Positions 10,308 to 17,706 of a DNA stretch of 64,000 bases are shown here, one piece after another. A model generated the notes under the pieces. The model did not search any database, was not told where the DNA came from, and saw only the letters and a program-made list of their open reading frames with translations. Made by a program: the position numbers and the translations under genes. Source of the stretch: Burkholderiales bacterium (lineage in GTDB: Bacteria; Pseudomonadota; Gammaproteobacteria; Burkholderiales; Casimicrobiaceae). Numbering within the stretch: position 1 is the stretch's first letter; every line of letters starts with the position of its first letter. Location of the stretch: positions 1-64,000 of the forward strand of contig CAJPFI010000050.1 in NCBI GenBank assembly GCA_905339295.1. Direction: 5' to 3'.

Positions 10308-11075
10308 TCAACGGAGCCACTCGGACAGATTCCAGCCGAGCATGCGCTCGAGCGCGCGCACGTCCGACTCGTAGACGCGGACGATGTCGGCGCGGTCGGC
10401 CGCGGCGAGCGGCTGCTCGTAGCTTCCGGTGTTCTCCGGCGGCGCATCCGGCACGTCCATCGGGGGAAGGCCGAGGAAGCCGACGACCTCGCGGACCGTG
10501 TCCGGGAACTCGGCACGGAGCCGGTCGCTGCGCAGGACGAGCGTCCGGTCCCGCGGGAACACGGACCAGAGCCGCTCGAGCTGGCGGGCGTAGAACCCGC
10601 GCGAGAGGTAGGTGTAGGCGCGCGCCTCGTGCATCGTGGCGTTGCGCATGCGCCCGTCCTCGGCGGCCAGTGCCTCCCGGAAGCCGAGCGTCTCGCGTCC
10701 CCGCGTGCGCTCCATGTTCCAGTGCGAGTAGGCGCGCGCCACCGGGTCGCGAAGCAGAACGATCCACTTCATCCCGGGGTTGTAGTCCCGGATGCGCGCG
10801 GGTGCCGGCGGCCACCACCAGTAGGTCGGCGTGGCGTCGCACCACAGGCGCGGCTCGGACGGGTCGCCGAACAGCGCGTGGTAGCGCGCCGGATCGGGAA
10901 CGCCCTCCGCGTAACGCCGGTCGTTGTCGAACCAGTGGGCTTCCTTTCCGGCCGCGACGGCGACACCGGGATGCTCCTGGAGCACGGTTGCAAGCGCCGT
11001 CGTCCCGCACTTCTGGGCGCCGCCGATCACGAAGTCGACCCGCTTCCCGGCACCCGCCGAACCCCCCGGCGTCAT
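10308..11075 (-). CDS. Sulfotransferase, paralog 2 of 3
   Basis: The product is a 255-aa sulfotransferase aligning without gaps to the other two paralogs over at least the first 120 residues. The PAPS loop reads GGAQKCGTT (residues 18-26), with cysteine in place of the glycine found in the other two; the 3'-phosphate site is RDPVARAYS at 109-117. The ATG at 11075-11073 overlaps the TGA of the upstream FMN-binding gene in an ATGA arrangement, implying translational coupling. The C-terminus ERMLGWNLSEWLR is nearly that of paralog 1 (ERMLGWDLADWLR). Acceptor unknown. Confidence 0.85.
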   Translation of the reverse strand: MTPGGSAGAGKRVDFVIGGAQKCGTTALATVLQEHPGVAVAAGKEAHWFDNDRRYAEGVPDPARYHALFGDPSEPRLWCDATPTYWWWPPAPARIRDYNPGMKWIVLLRDPVARAYSHWNMERTRGRETLGFREALAAEDGRMRNATMHEARAYTYLSRGFYARQLERLWSVFPRDRTLVLRSDRLRAEFPDTVREVVGFLGLPPMDVPDAPPENTGSYEQPLAAADRADIVRVYESDVRALERMLGWNLSEWLR

Positions 11076-12571
11076 GCCGCCTTGCCCGGCGCGACCGCGG
11101 GAATCGGGTAGAGCACGTCGAGCGCGATCGATCCGCCGGTGGGCTGCACGAGGCGCACGTGGCAGCGCTCGAGCTCGCGCGCGTTGCGCACGCCGCAGCT
11201 GTGGGCGATCATGTCGATCTCCTTGTTCATGTTGGTCGCGTAGTTCGCGACGCGCAGGTATTTCTCCTCGACGACGAGCCCGCGCTGCAGTCGTGGGTTG
11301 TGCGTCGTGATGCCGGTCGGACAGGTGTTCGTCTGGCAGCGCAACGCCTGGATGCAGCCCAGCGCGAACATGAATCCGCGCGCGGTGTTGACGAAGTCGG
11401 CGCCGCAGCACAGCGCCCACGCGGCGCGCGCCGAGGTGACGAGCTTGCCCGATGCGACGAGTCGCACGCGCGGCTTGAGCCCCGCGGCGAGGAGCGCGTC
11501 CGCCACGCGCGGCAGCGCCTCGTCGATCGACAGCCCGACGTGGTCGGCCAGCGCCTGCGGCGCCGCGCCGCTGCCGCCCTCGCCGCCGTCGACGACGAGA
11601 AAGTCCGGCGCGTACTCGAGGCCGCGCGCGAGGATGCGCTCGGCCATCTCGTTCCCGAAATAGCGCCCGCCGATCGCGGTCTTGATGCCGACCGGCTTGC
11701 CGGTCAGGTCGCGCAGCCACGCGACCCTGTCGAGCAGTTCGTCCATCGTCCCGATGTCGGGATGACGGTTGGGGCTGATCGAGTCGCACCCCGCAGCGAT
11801 GCCGCGGATGCTCGCGATCACCTCGGTCACCTTGCCGCCCGGCAGCACGCCGCCCTTGCCGGGCTTCGCGCCCTGCGAGAGCTTGATCTCGAACGCGCGC
11901 ACCGTCTCGCGCGCGGCGATCTCGCGGATCCTCGCGTGGTCGTACTGGCCGTTGGCGTCGCGAACGCCGTAGCGCGCCGTGCCGATCTGCATGATCAGGT
12001 CGCAGCCGCCCTCGAGGTGGAACGGCGCGAGCCCGCCTTCGCCCGTGTCGAGCCAGCAGCCGGCCTCCTTCGCGCCGCGCGACAGCGCGCGGACGGCCGG
12101 CTCGGAGATCGCGCCGAAGCTCATCCCGCTGATGTTGACGATCGATTGCGCGACGAACGGCGTCCTGCACCATCCCTCGCCGATCGCGAGAGGCGGCGTC
12201 GGCAGTCGCTCGGACTCGAGCACCGGGAACGGCGCGTTCACGAAGATCAGCGCGCCCGACGCGTGCAGGTCGTAGGTCGAGCCGAATCCGATGATGCCGC
12301 CCTCGTTCTTCGCGAGCCGGTAGATCCACGAGCGTGTCGCGCGGTTGAACGGCATCTCCTCGCGGTCGTTCGCGAAGAAGTACTGGCGGAAGTACTCGCC
12401 CAGCTCCTCGAACCAGTAGCGGAAGCGCCCGACGACGGGAAAGTTGCGCAGGACCGTGTGCTTCTTCTGCGTGACGTCGCGCACGAACATCACGAACAGC
12501 GCGGCGACGAGCAGGAGCGCGACGAGCGTTCCCAGGCCCGCCTTCAGCATCTGCAGCCAGTCGACGTCCAT
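11072..12571 (-). CDS. FMN-binding glutamate synthase-like protein, membrane-anchored
   Basis: The 499-aa product has the FMN/synthase domain of glutamate synthase but no amidotransferase domain. One transmembrane helix at about residues 12-31 (GLGTLVALLLVAALFVMFVR) precedes a cytosolic TIM-barrel. The [3Fe-4S] motif C-x5-C-x4-C is visible as CIQALRCQTNTC, and FMN-site blocks include NISGMSFGAIS, KLSQGAKPGKGG and DGGEGGSGAAP. Start ATG 12571 is preferred over upstream ATGs because it lies after a G-rich stretch and just before the hydrophobic helix. The stop overlaps the start of sulfotransferase 2. Stand-alone members of this family (GltB2/YerD-like) have poorly defined substrates; activity with glutamate is not assured. 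Confidence 0.82.
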   Translation of the reverse strand: MDVDWLQMLKAGLGTLVALLLVAALFVMFVRDVTQKKHTVLRNFPVVGRFRYWFEELGEYFRQYFFANDREEMPFNRATRSWIYRLAKNEGGIIGFGSTYDLHASGALIFVNAPFPVLESERLPTPPLAIGEGWCRTPFVAQSIVNISGMSFGAISEPAVRALSRGAKEAGCWLDTGEGGLAPFHLEGGCDLIMQIGTARYGVRDANGQYDHARIREIAARETVRAFEIKLSQGAKPGKGGVLPGGKVTEVIASIRGIAAGCDSISPNRHPDIGTMDELLDRVAWLRDLTGKPVGIKTAIGGRYFGNEMAERILARGLEYAPDFLVVDGGEGGSGAAPQALADHVGLSIDEALPRVADALLAAGLKPRVRLVASGKLVTSARAAWALCCGADFVNTARGFMFALGCIQALRCQTNTCPTGITTHNPRLQRGLVVEEKYLRVANYATNMNKEIDMIAHSCGVRNARELERCHVRLVQPTGGSIALDVLYPIPAVAPGKAA

Positions 12572-12639
12572 CGCGCGCCCCCCGGTGCTCGCCCCGAGCG
12601 CGCGCATCTTACCGCGATGGCGCGCCGCGGTGCGGGCGG

Positions 12640-13407
12640 TCAACTCAGCCAGTCCGACAGGTCCCAGTCCAGCAACGCCTCGAGGCGGCGGATGTCAGGC
12701 TCGAAGAACCGCGCGAGCTTCTCCCGCGTGCCGGGATCGAGCGGCTTCTCGTATTCGCCGACGCGGGCGTCGACCGGATCGACCTTGCCCGCGGGCTCGA
12801 CGCCGAGGAACCCGAGGACGCGCCCGACGGTGCCGGTCGGGTCGTCGCGCAGCCACTCGCTGCGCAACGCCAGCACCTGCTCGCGGGGAAACAGCGCGTC
12901 GAGCTGCTCGATCTGGTACGCGTAGAAGCCGCGCGCCAGATACGAGTCGACCGACGAGAAGACGTCGGGACGCTCGAGAATGGTACGGACCTCGCGGTCG
13001 AGCGCCTCCTCGAACGGAAGGGTGGTCTCGCCCCGCGACCGCTCCATGTTCCAGTGCGAGTACGCACGCGAGGCCGGGTCGCGCAACAGGAGCACCCATT
13101 TCATCGCCGGGTTGTAGGCGCGGATGCGCTTCGCGGCCGTCGGCCACCAGGAGTAGATCGGCGTGGCCTCGCCGCACGGCATGCGGCCGAGCTTGTCGCC
13201 CCACAGTTCGTGGTACGGCGTCATGTCCGGGACTGCGCCGGCAAAGGCCGCCTCGTCGTCGAACCAGTGCGGCTCCTTGACGCGCGCCATCGCCACGCCC
13301 GGATGCCGGCGAAGCATCTCGTCGAGCGCGGTGGTGCCGCCCTTCTGCGCGCCGCCGATCACGAAATCGACGCGGAGCTGCTTCGCGGAAGGCGTCTCGT
13401 CACTCAT
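12640..13407 (-). CDS. Sulfotransferase, paralog 3 of 3
   Basis: First gene of the minus-strand cluster, also 255 aa. GGAQKGGTT (18-26) and RDPASRAYS (109-117) supply the PAPS contacts; the conserved KEPHWFD and YNPAMKWVLLL blocks match paralog 1 position for position. ATG 13407 gives the same 15-residue distance to VDF as the other copies. It lies 68 bp upstream of the FMN-binding gene. The tail is EALLDWDLSDWLS. Triplication with conserved length suggests related but distinct acceptors. No PAPS synthase or glycosyltransferase is in the window. Confidence 0.85.
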   Translation of the reverse strand: MSDETPSAKQLRVDFVIGGAQKGGTTALDEMLRRHPGVAMARVKEPHWFDDEAAFAGAVPDMTPYHELWGDKLGRMPCGEATPIYSWWPTAAKRIRAYNPAMKWVLLLRDPASRAYSHWNMERSRGETTLPFEEALDREVRTILERPDVFSSVDSYLARGFYAYQIEQLDALFPREQVLALRSEWLRDDPTGTVGRVLGFLGVEPAGKVDPVDARVGEYEKPLDPGTREKLARFFEPDIRRLEALLDWDLSDWLS

Positions 13408-13601
13408 GCGGTGTCGCGGGAGCGCGCTGCCGGGTCGTACCCGTCCCGGACCGCGGCGCCGGGCGTTCGCGATGCGGTCGCGAGGCCAGACGTCCGTCCG
13501 GCGTTCCGCCGCCGCACCCGATCGGCATCGACCATCCCGTTCCCGGATTCCCGTGAGGCGGGCGCATGATACCGCGCTCGTGCGCCTCGCCGTCCGGAGG
13601 A

Positions 13602-13629
13602 TTGTGAAACGCGGGCGGAGGCGTATCCT
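13602..13629 (+). promoter_or_regulatory. Putative promoter of the small secreted protein gene
   Basis: TTGTGA at 13602-13607 and TATCCT at 13624-13629 are separated by 16 bp. The predicted start near 13636 gives a leader of about 60 nt to ATG 13695. Confidence 0.35.
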
Positions 13630-13694
13630 TGGCCCGCTCCGGGAGGAGACGCCGGCCGGCGCATCCCGGCCATGCAACCACAGGAGGCCTCACG

Positions 13695-13940
13695 ATGAAA
13701 CTGCGCATTCTCGTCGCCGCCGTCGCGATCGCCGCGTCGGGCAGCGTGCTCGCGTTCCACTGTCCCGCCGACATGGCGAAGATCGACGCGGCGCTGGCGA
13801 AGAGCCCGAAGCTCTCCGACGCGCAGATGGCGGACGTGAAGAAGTTCCGCGCCGACGGCGAGGCGGCACACAAGGCCGGCCGGCACCAGGTGGCGGTCGA
13901 CACGCTCGCGAAGGCGATGAAGATCCTCGACGTCAAGTAA
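13695..13940 (+). CDS. Small secreted helical protein, unknown function
   Basis: An 81-aa protein with a clear signal peptide (MKLRILVAAVAIAASGSVLA, cleavage expected before FHCP). The start is fixed by CAGGAGG at 13681-13687. The mature part is about 60 residues, amphipathic and alanine/lysine rich, with one cysteine and the repeat-like phrases MAKIDAALAKSP and VDTLAKAMKILDVK. It is predicted periplasmic. I do not recognise the family. It is a single-gene unit between the sulfotransferase cluster and an EamA transporter, both on the other strand. Confidence 0.7.
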   Translation: MKLRILVAAVAIAASGSVLAFHCPADMAKIDAALAKSPKLSDAQMADVKKFRADGEAAHKAGRHQVAVDTLAKAMKILDVK

Positions 13941-13998
13941 CGGGCAGGGCCCCGGTTTCATCGCAACCCGCTCCCGGCCGCCGTCGGAATCCCGGCAG

Positions 13999-14895
13999 TC
14001 AACCCCGGGCCCGGACCTCTTTCGCGAGCAGCATCACCGCCGCGAGGATCAGCGCGCCGCCGGCCAGTTGCACGGACGCGATGCGCTCGTCGAGCACGAG
14101 CGCCGCGAGCGCGACGGTGACCGCCGGCTCGACCGTCGAGAGCGTCGACGCGCGCGTCGGCCCGATGCGCTTCAGCCCCGCGAAGAACCAGCTGATCGCC
14201 GCCACCGTCGAGACCAGCGCGATCGCGGCGACGGCGGTCCATCCGGTCGCGCCCGCCGGGAGGCTCGGCCCGCGTGCGAGTGCCAGCGCCGCGAACGGCA
14301 CCGTGGCGCTCGCGATCACCACGGTCGACATGACGAGCGGCTCGACGCGCGCCGCGACGCCGGTCGACACGACGATGTAGACCGCGTAGATCAGCGCGGA
14401 CAGCACGCCGAACGCGATGCCCGCCGGATGCACGCCACCGGGGCCGCCCGCGAGCGCGGGTCCCACGGTGAGCGCCGTGCCGGCCAGCGCGATCGCGAGC
14501 GCGACGATCGTGCGCGGCGCGAGCTGCTCGTGCCCGCGCCACGCGGCGAGCAGCGCGACGATCGCCGGGTTGAGGTAGAGCAGGAGGGCGACCAGCCCCG
14601 CGGGCGCGAGCGTGAGCGCCGTGAAGAAGCTCGCGGCCTGCCCCGCGTAGCCGACGGCGCCGAGCGCCACGAGCGTCGCGAGGTCGCGGCCGCGCGGCCA
14701 CGAGGCGCCGGCGGCCGCGCTCGCCGCGACGAGGATCGCGCCGGCGATCGTGAATCGCAGCGCGAGCAGCGTCGTCGTGTCGACCCCGTCCCGGTACGCG
14801 TAGCGCGCGAAGATCGCCATCGCGCCGAACGCGCTCGCGGACGCGACGACGAATGCCATGCCGGCGACGCGATTCGGTGGTTCGATCATGTTCAT
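13999..14895 (-). CDS. EamA/DMT-family transporter
   Basis: The 298-aa membrane protein has ten predicted helices arranged as two EamA repeats, the drug/metabolite transporter architecture. Helices such as GMAFVVASASAFGAMAIFARY and the second-repeat TGWTAVAAIALVSTVAAISWFF with RASTLSTVEPAVTVALA are diagnostic. Members export amino acids or metabolites; the substrate here is unknown. It is a single gene, with palindromic repeats in its upstream region. Confidence 0.85.
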   Translation of the reverse strand: MNMIEPPNRVAGMAFVVASASAFGAMAIFARYAYRDGVDTTTLLALRFTIAGAILVAASAAAGASWPRGRDLATLVALGAVGYAGQAASFFTALTLAPAGLVALLLYLNPAIVALLAAWRGHEQLAPRTIVALAIALAGTALTVGPALAGGPGGVHPAGIAFGVLSALIYAVYIVVSTGVAARVEPLVMSTVVIASATVPFAALALARGPSLPAGATGWTAVAAIALVSTVAAISWFFAGLKRIGPTRASTLSTVEPAVTVALAALVLDERIASVQLAGGALILAAVMLLAKEVRARG

Positions 14896-14937
14896 GTTGG
14901 CGGGTGCGGCTTCGGCGGGACGAACCGGGGCATCGAA

Positions 14938-15015
14938 AAGGCGTCAGGCTGAAGCCTGACCCACGACCTCGCGCATCGGGAAGGCGTCAGGCTGAAGCCT
15001 GACCCACGACCTCGC
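14938..15015. repeat. Two direct copies of a 35-bp unit holding a REP-like palindrome
   Basis: A 35-bp sequence occurs at 14938-14972 and again at 14981-15015 (period 43 bp). Each holds the 18-bp near-palindrome GTCAGGCTGAAGCCTGAC (14943-14960, 14986-15003) followed by CCACG. On the opposite strand it reads GTGG-GTCAGGCTTCAGCCTGAC, matching the array at 53326-53494 except for one A/T pair replacing a G/C pair in the stem. It sits between the EamA gene and mogA. Confidence 0.85.
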
Positions 15016-15041
15016 ACGGAGTCTCGGCGTGCGGACGCCTT

Positions 15042-15629
15042 CTACGCAGCCGGCGGGCGCTGCGCCGATTTCGGACGGAACGCCCTGCACACCGACTCGT
15101 CGGTCTCGACGTACGGCCCGCCGATCAGGTCGAGGCAGTACGGCACCGCGGCGAAGATGCCCGGCACCGCCACGCGCCCGTCCGCGTCCTTCAGACCCTC
15201 GAGCGTCTCGCGGATCGACTTCGGCTGCCCGGGCAGGTTGAGGACCAGCGTGCGCCCGCGCACGACGCCGACCTGGCGCGACAGGATCGCCGTGGGCACG
15301 AACGCGAGCGAGATCTGGCGCATCTGCTCGCCGAACCCGGGCATCAGGCGATGCGCGATCGCGAGCGTCGCGTCGGGCGTGACGTCGCGCGGCGCGGGGC
15401 CGGTGCCTCCGGTCGTGAGCACGAGCGCGCAGCCCGCGACGTCGCAGAGCTCGATCAGCGTGCGCTCGATCACCGGCTGCTCGTCGGGAATCAGCCGCTT
15501 CTCCGCCCGCCACGGGGTCGTGATCGCGGCGGTGAGCCACGCCTCGAGCGCGGGCAGGCCCTGATCCTCGTAGGCGCCGCGCGCGGCGCGGTCGGAGACG
15601 GACACGAGTCCGATGGCGAGAGTCTGCAT
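15042..15629 (-). CDS. mogA: Molybdopterin adenylyltransferase MogA
   Basis: MogA adenylates molybdopterin before molybdate insertion by MoeA. The 195-aa length equals that of E. coli MogA. Family motifs visible are IGLVSVSDRAARGAYEDQG at the N-terminus, TTGGTGPAPRDVTPDAT in the centre, and LNLPGQPKSIRETL with the terminal PYCLDLIGGP block. No other molybdenum-cofactor gene is nearby. It lies 42 bp after darP on the same strand. Confidence 0.93.
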   Translation of the reverse strand: MQTLAIGLVSVSDRAARGAYEDQGLPALEAWLTAAITTPWRAEKRLIPDEQPVIERTLIELCDVAGCALVLTTGGTGPAPRDVTPDATLAIAHRLMPGFGEQMRQISLAFVPTAILSRQVGVVRGRTLVLNLPGQPKSIRETLEGLKDADGRVAVPGIFAAVPYCLDLIGGPYVETDESVCRAFRPKSAQRPPAA

Positions 15630-15671
15630 GGTCGTGCGGGGCGCGGGCGGTGGAAGGTTGCGCCGTCGCGG

Positions 15672-16211
15672 TCAGGCGTCGCCCAGCGCGTGGCGCAACT
15701 CGCGGAACAGCTCGCGGAACGCGCGCGGCGCGTCGCCCCGCTCGCGCTCCGCTCGCGCGGCGTTCACGATGCGCGCGAGCAGCGCGCGATCGGCGGACGG
15801 GTGCTCGGCGACGAACGCGTCGAGGGCTTCCGCCTCGGCAAGGAGCCGGTCGCGCCAGCGCTCGAGCGCCGCGAAGCGCGCCTTCTCCTCCCGGGGCACG
15901 CTCTCCCAGCGATCGAGCGCCGCGCGGATGGGCTCCGGATCGACGTCGCGCATCAGCCGACCGACGAACTGCATCTGGCGGCGCCGCGCCTCGTGCCGGG
16001 TGATGCCCCGCGCGAGCCGGACCGCGTCGGCGAGCCGCTCCGGCAGGTCGAGCTCCCGAAGGCGGACGGGATCGAGCGCGACGAGTGTCTCGCCCAACGC
16101 CTGCAGCGCCTCCATCTCGCGCTTCAGCCGCGTCTTCGATGGGCGGCCGGCCCCCTCCTCGGCGGCCGGGAGGCGGTTTCGGGCGGGCGGGCGGCGGGTG
16201 GCGGCAGGCAT
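15672..16211 (-). CDS. darP: Ribosome-associated assembly protein DarP (YjgA, DUF615)
   Basis: DarP binds late 50S precursors near the peptidyl-transferase centre and helps 23S rRNA maturation. The 179-aa protein is close to the 183 aa of E. coli YjgA. It is mostly helical and highly charged, with the family blocks PSKTRLKREMEALQALG, RQMQFVGRLMRD and FRELFRELRH. ATG 16211 is chosen for length match; no strong ribosome site is visible. It is divergent from pmbA, a pairing common in proteobacteria. Confidence 0.88.
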   Translation of the reverse strand: MPAATRRPPARNRLPAAEEGAGRPSKTRLKREMEALQALGETLVALDPVRLRELDLPERLADAVRLARGITRHEARRRQMQFVGRLMRDVDPEPIRAALDRWESVPREEKARFAALERWRDRLLAEAEALDAFVAEHPSADRALLARIVNAARAERERGDAPRAFRELFRELRHALGDA

Positions 16212-16226
16212 GGGCGGGGGCGGCTT

Positions 16227-16235
16227 TGCTATGAT
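16227..16235 (+). promoter_or_regulatory. Extended -10 promoter of pmbA
   Basis: TGCTATGAT (TG at 16227-16228, TATGAT at 16230-16235) is an extended -10 element that can act without a good -35. It predicts a start near 16242 and a leader of about 80 nt before ATG 16321. Confidence 0.5.
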
Positions 16236-16320
16236 AGACGACGGTTTCCGTTCGCTCGACGCGAACGCGCCCGCGGCGGGAATCCGCCGGCGCGGTCGCG
16301 GAGGGCCGCCTGACCCGCCG

Positions 16321-17706
16321 ATGCCCGCGCCCACCGCCCTCGTACGACCCCGCGACGCCACGGCAACGCATGCCGCGCGGTTCCCGGTCGCCACCGCGGA
16401 GCTCGCCCGGGTCGCGGCCGTCGTGCTCGACGCCACTCGCACGGGCGGCGCCACGTCCGCCGAGGTCGACGTGTCGCAGGGTATCGGCCAGAGCGTTACG
16501 GTGCGCAAGGGCGAGGTCGAGACGATCGCCTACAACCGCGACAAGGGGCTGTCGGTCACCGTCTACGTCGGGCGCCGCCGCGGCCACGCGAGCAGCGCGG
16601 ACTTCTCCGACGCGTCGATCGGCGACACCGTCGCCAAGGCGCTCGCGATCGCGCGCTTCACCGCCGAGGATCCGTGCGCCGGTCTTGCCGATCCGGATCG
16701 CATCGCGCGAAGCTGGCCCGATCTTGACCTGTACCACCCGTGGGACCTCTCGGTCGAGGAGGCGATCGCGCTCGGCCGCGAGGCGGAGGCCGCGGCGCTG
16801 GCGGTCGACCGGCGGCTGGTCAACTCGGACGGCGCGTCGGTGTCGCGCGGCGAGAGCGAGTTCTTCCACGCGAACTCGCTCGGGTTCGGCGGCGGCTACC
16901 GGAGCTCGCGCCACCACATCGACGTCGCGGTGATCGGCGAGGACGCGGGCGGCATGCAGCGCGACTTCTGGTATACGGCCGCGCGATCGCCGCGCGACCT
17001 CGCGAGCGGCGTCGAGGTCGGCCGCATCGCGGGCGAGCGCACCACCCGAAGGCTCGGCGCGCGGCCGCTCGAGACGCTCGACTGCCCGGTGCTGTTCGAG
17101 GCGCCCGAGGCGGCCGACCTGATCGGCGCGTTCGTGCACGCGGTGTCGGGCGGGAGCCTGTACCGCAAGAGCTCGTTCCTGGTCGACTCGCTCGGCAAGG
17201 AGGTGTTCGCGCCGCACGTGTCGATGCGCGAGGAGCCCCATCTCGCGCGCGGCCGCGGCAGCGCGCCGTTCGACGCGGAAGGCGTGGCGACCGCGCCGCG
17301 CGACGTCGTCGAGCGCGGCGTCGTGCGCGGCTATTTCCTCGGCAGCTACTCGGCGCGCAAGCTCGGCATGGCCACGACCGGCAACGCGGGCGGCAGCCAC
17401 AACCTCGTCGTTTCGCACGGCGACGACGACCTGCCGGCGCTGATGCGCAGGATGGGCCGCGGCTTCCTCGTGACCGAGCAGCTCGGGCAGGGCGTCAACG
17501 CGGTGACCGGCGACTACTCGCGCGGCGCCGCGGGCTTCTGGGTGGAGGGCGGCGAGATCGCGTACCCGGTCGAGGAGGTCACGATCGCCGGCAACCTGCG
17601 CGAGATGTTCCGCGACATCGACGCGATCGGTCGCGATGTCGACCGCCGCGGCTCGCGCCACACGGGATCGATCCTCGTCGGACGGATGACCGTCGGGGGC
17701 CGATGA
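16321..17706 (+). CDS. pmbA: Metalloprotease PmbA/TldE subunit
   Basis: PmbA (TldE) pairs with TldD to form a zinc protease that trims peptides such as microcin precursors and CcdA. The 461-aa protein carries family blocks SQGIGQSVTVRKGEVETI near the N-terminus, GSLYRKSSFLVDSLGK in the centre, and TGNAGGSHNL with GVNAVTGDYSRGAAGFWVEGGEI near the C-terminus. It lacks an HExxH motif, as expected, because the zinc site is on TldD. No tldD is in the window. The stop overlaps the next start (ATGA at 17703). Confidence 0.92.
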   Translation: MPAPTALVRPRDATATHAARFPVATAELARVAAVVLDATRTGGATSAEVDVSQGIGQSVTVRKGEVETIAYNRDKGLSVTVYVGRRRGHASSADFSDASIGDTVAKALAIARFTAEDPCAGLADPDRIARSWPDLDLYHPWDLSVEEAIALGREAEAAALAVDRRLVNSDGASVSRGESEFFHANSLGFGGGYRSSRHHIDVAVIGEDAGGMQRDFWYTAARSPRDLASGVEVGRIAGERTTRRLGARPLETLDCPVLFEAPEAADLIGAFVHAVSGGSLYRKSSFLVDSLGKEVFAPHVSMREEPHLARGRGSAPFDAEGVATAPRDVVERGVVRGYFLGSYSARKLGMATTGNAGGSHNLVVSHGDDDLPALMRRMGRGFLVTEQLGQGVNAVTGDYSRGAAGFWVEGGEIAYPVEEVTIAGNLREMFRDIDAIGRDVDRRGSRHTGSILVGRMTVGGR

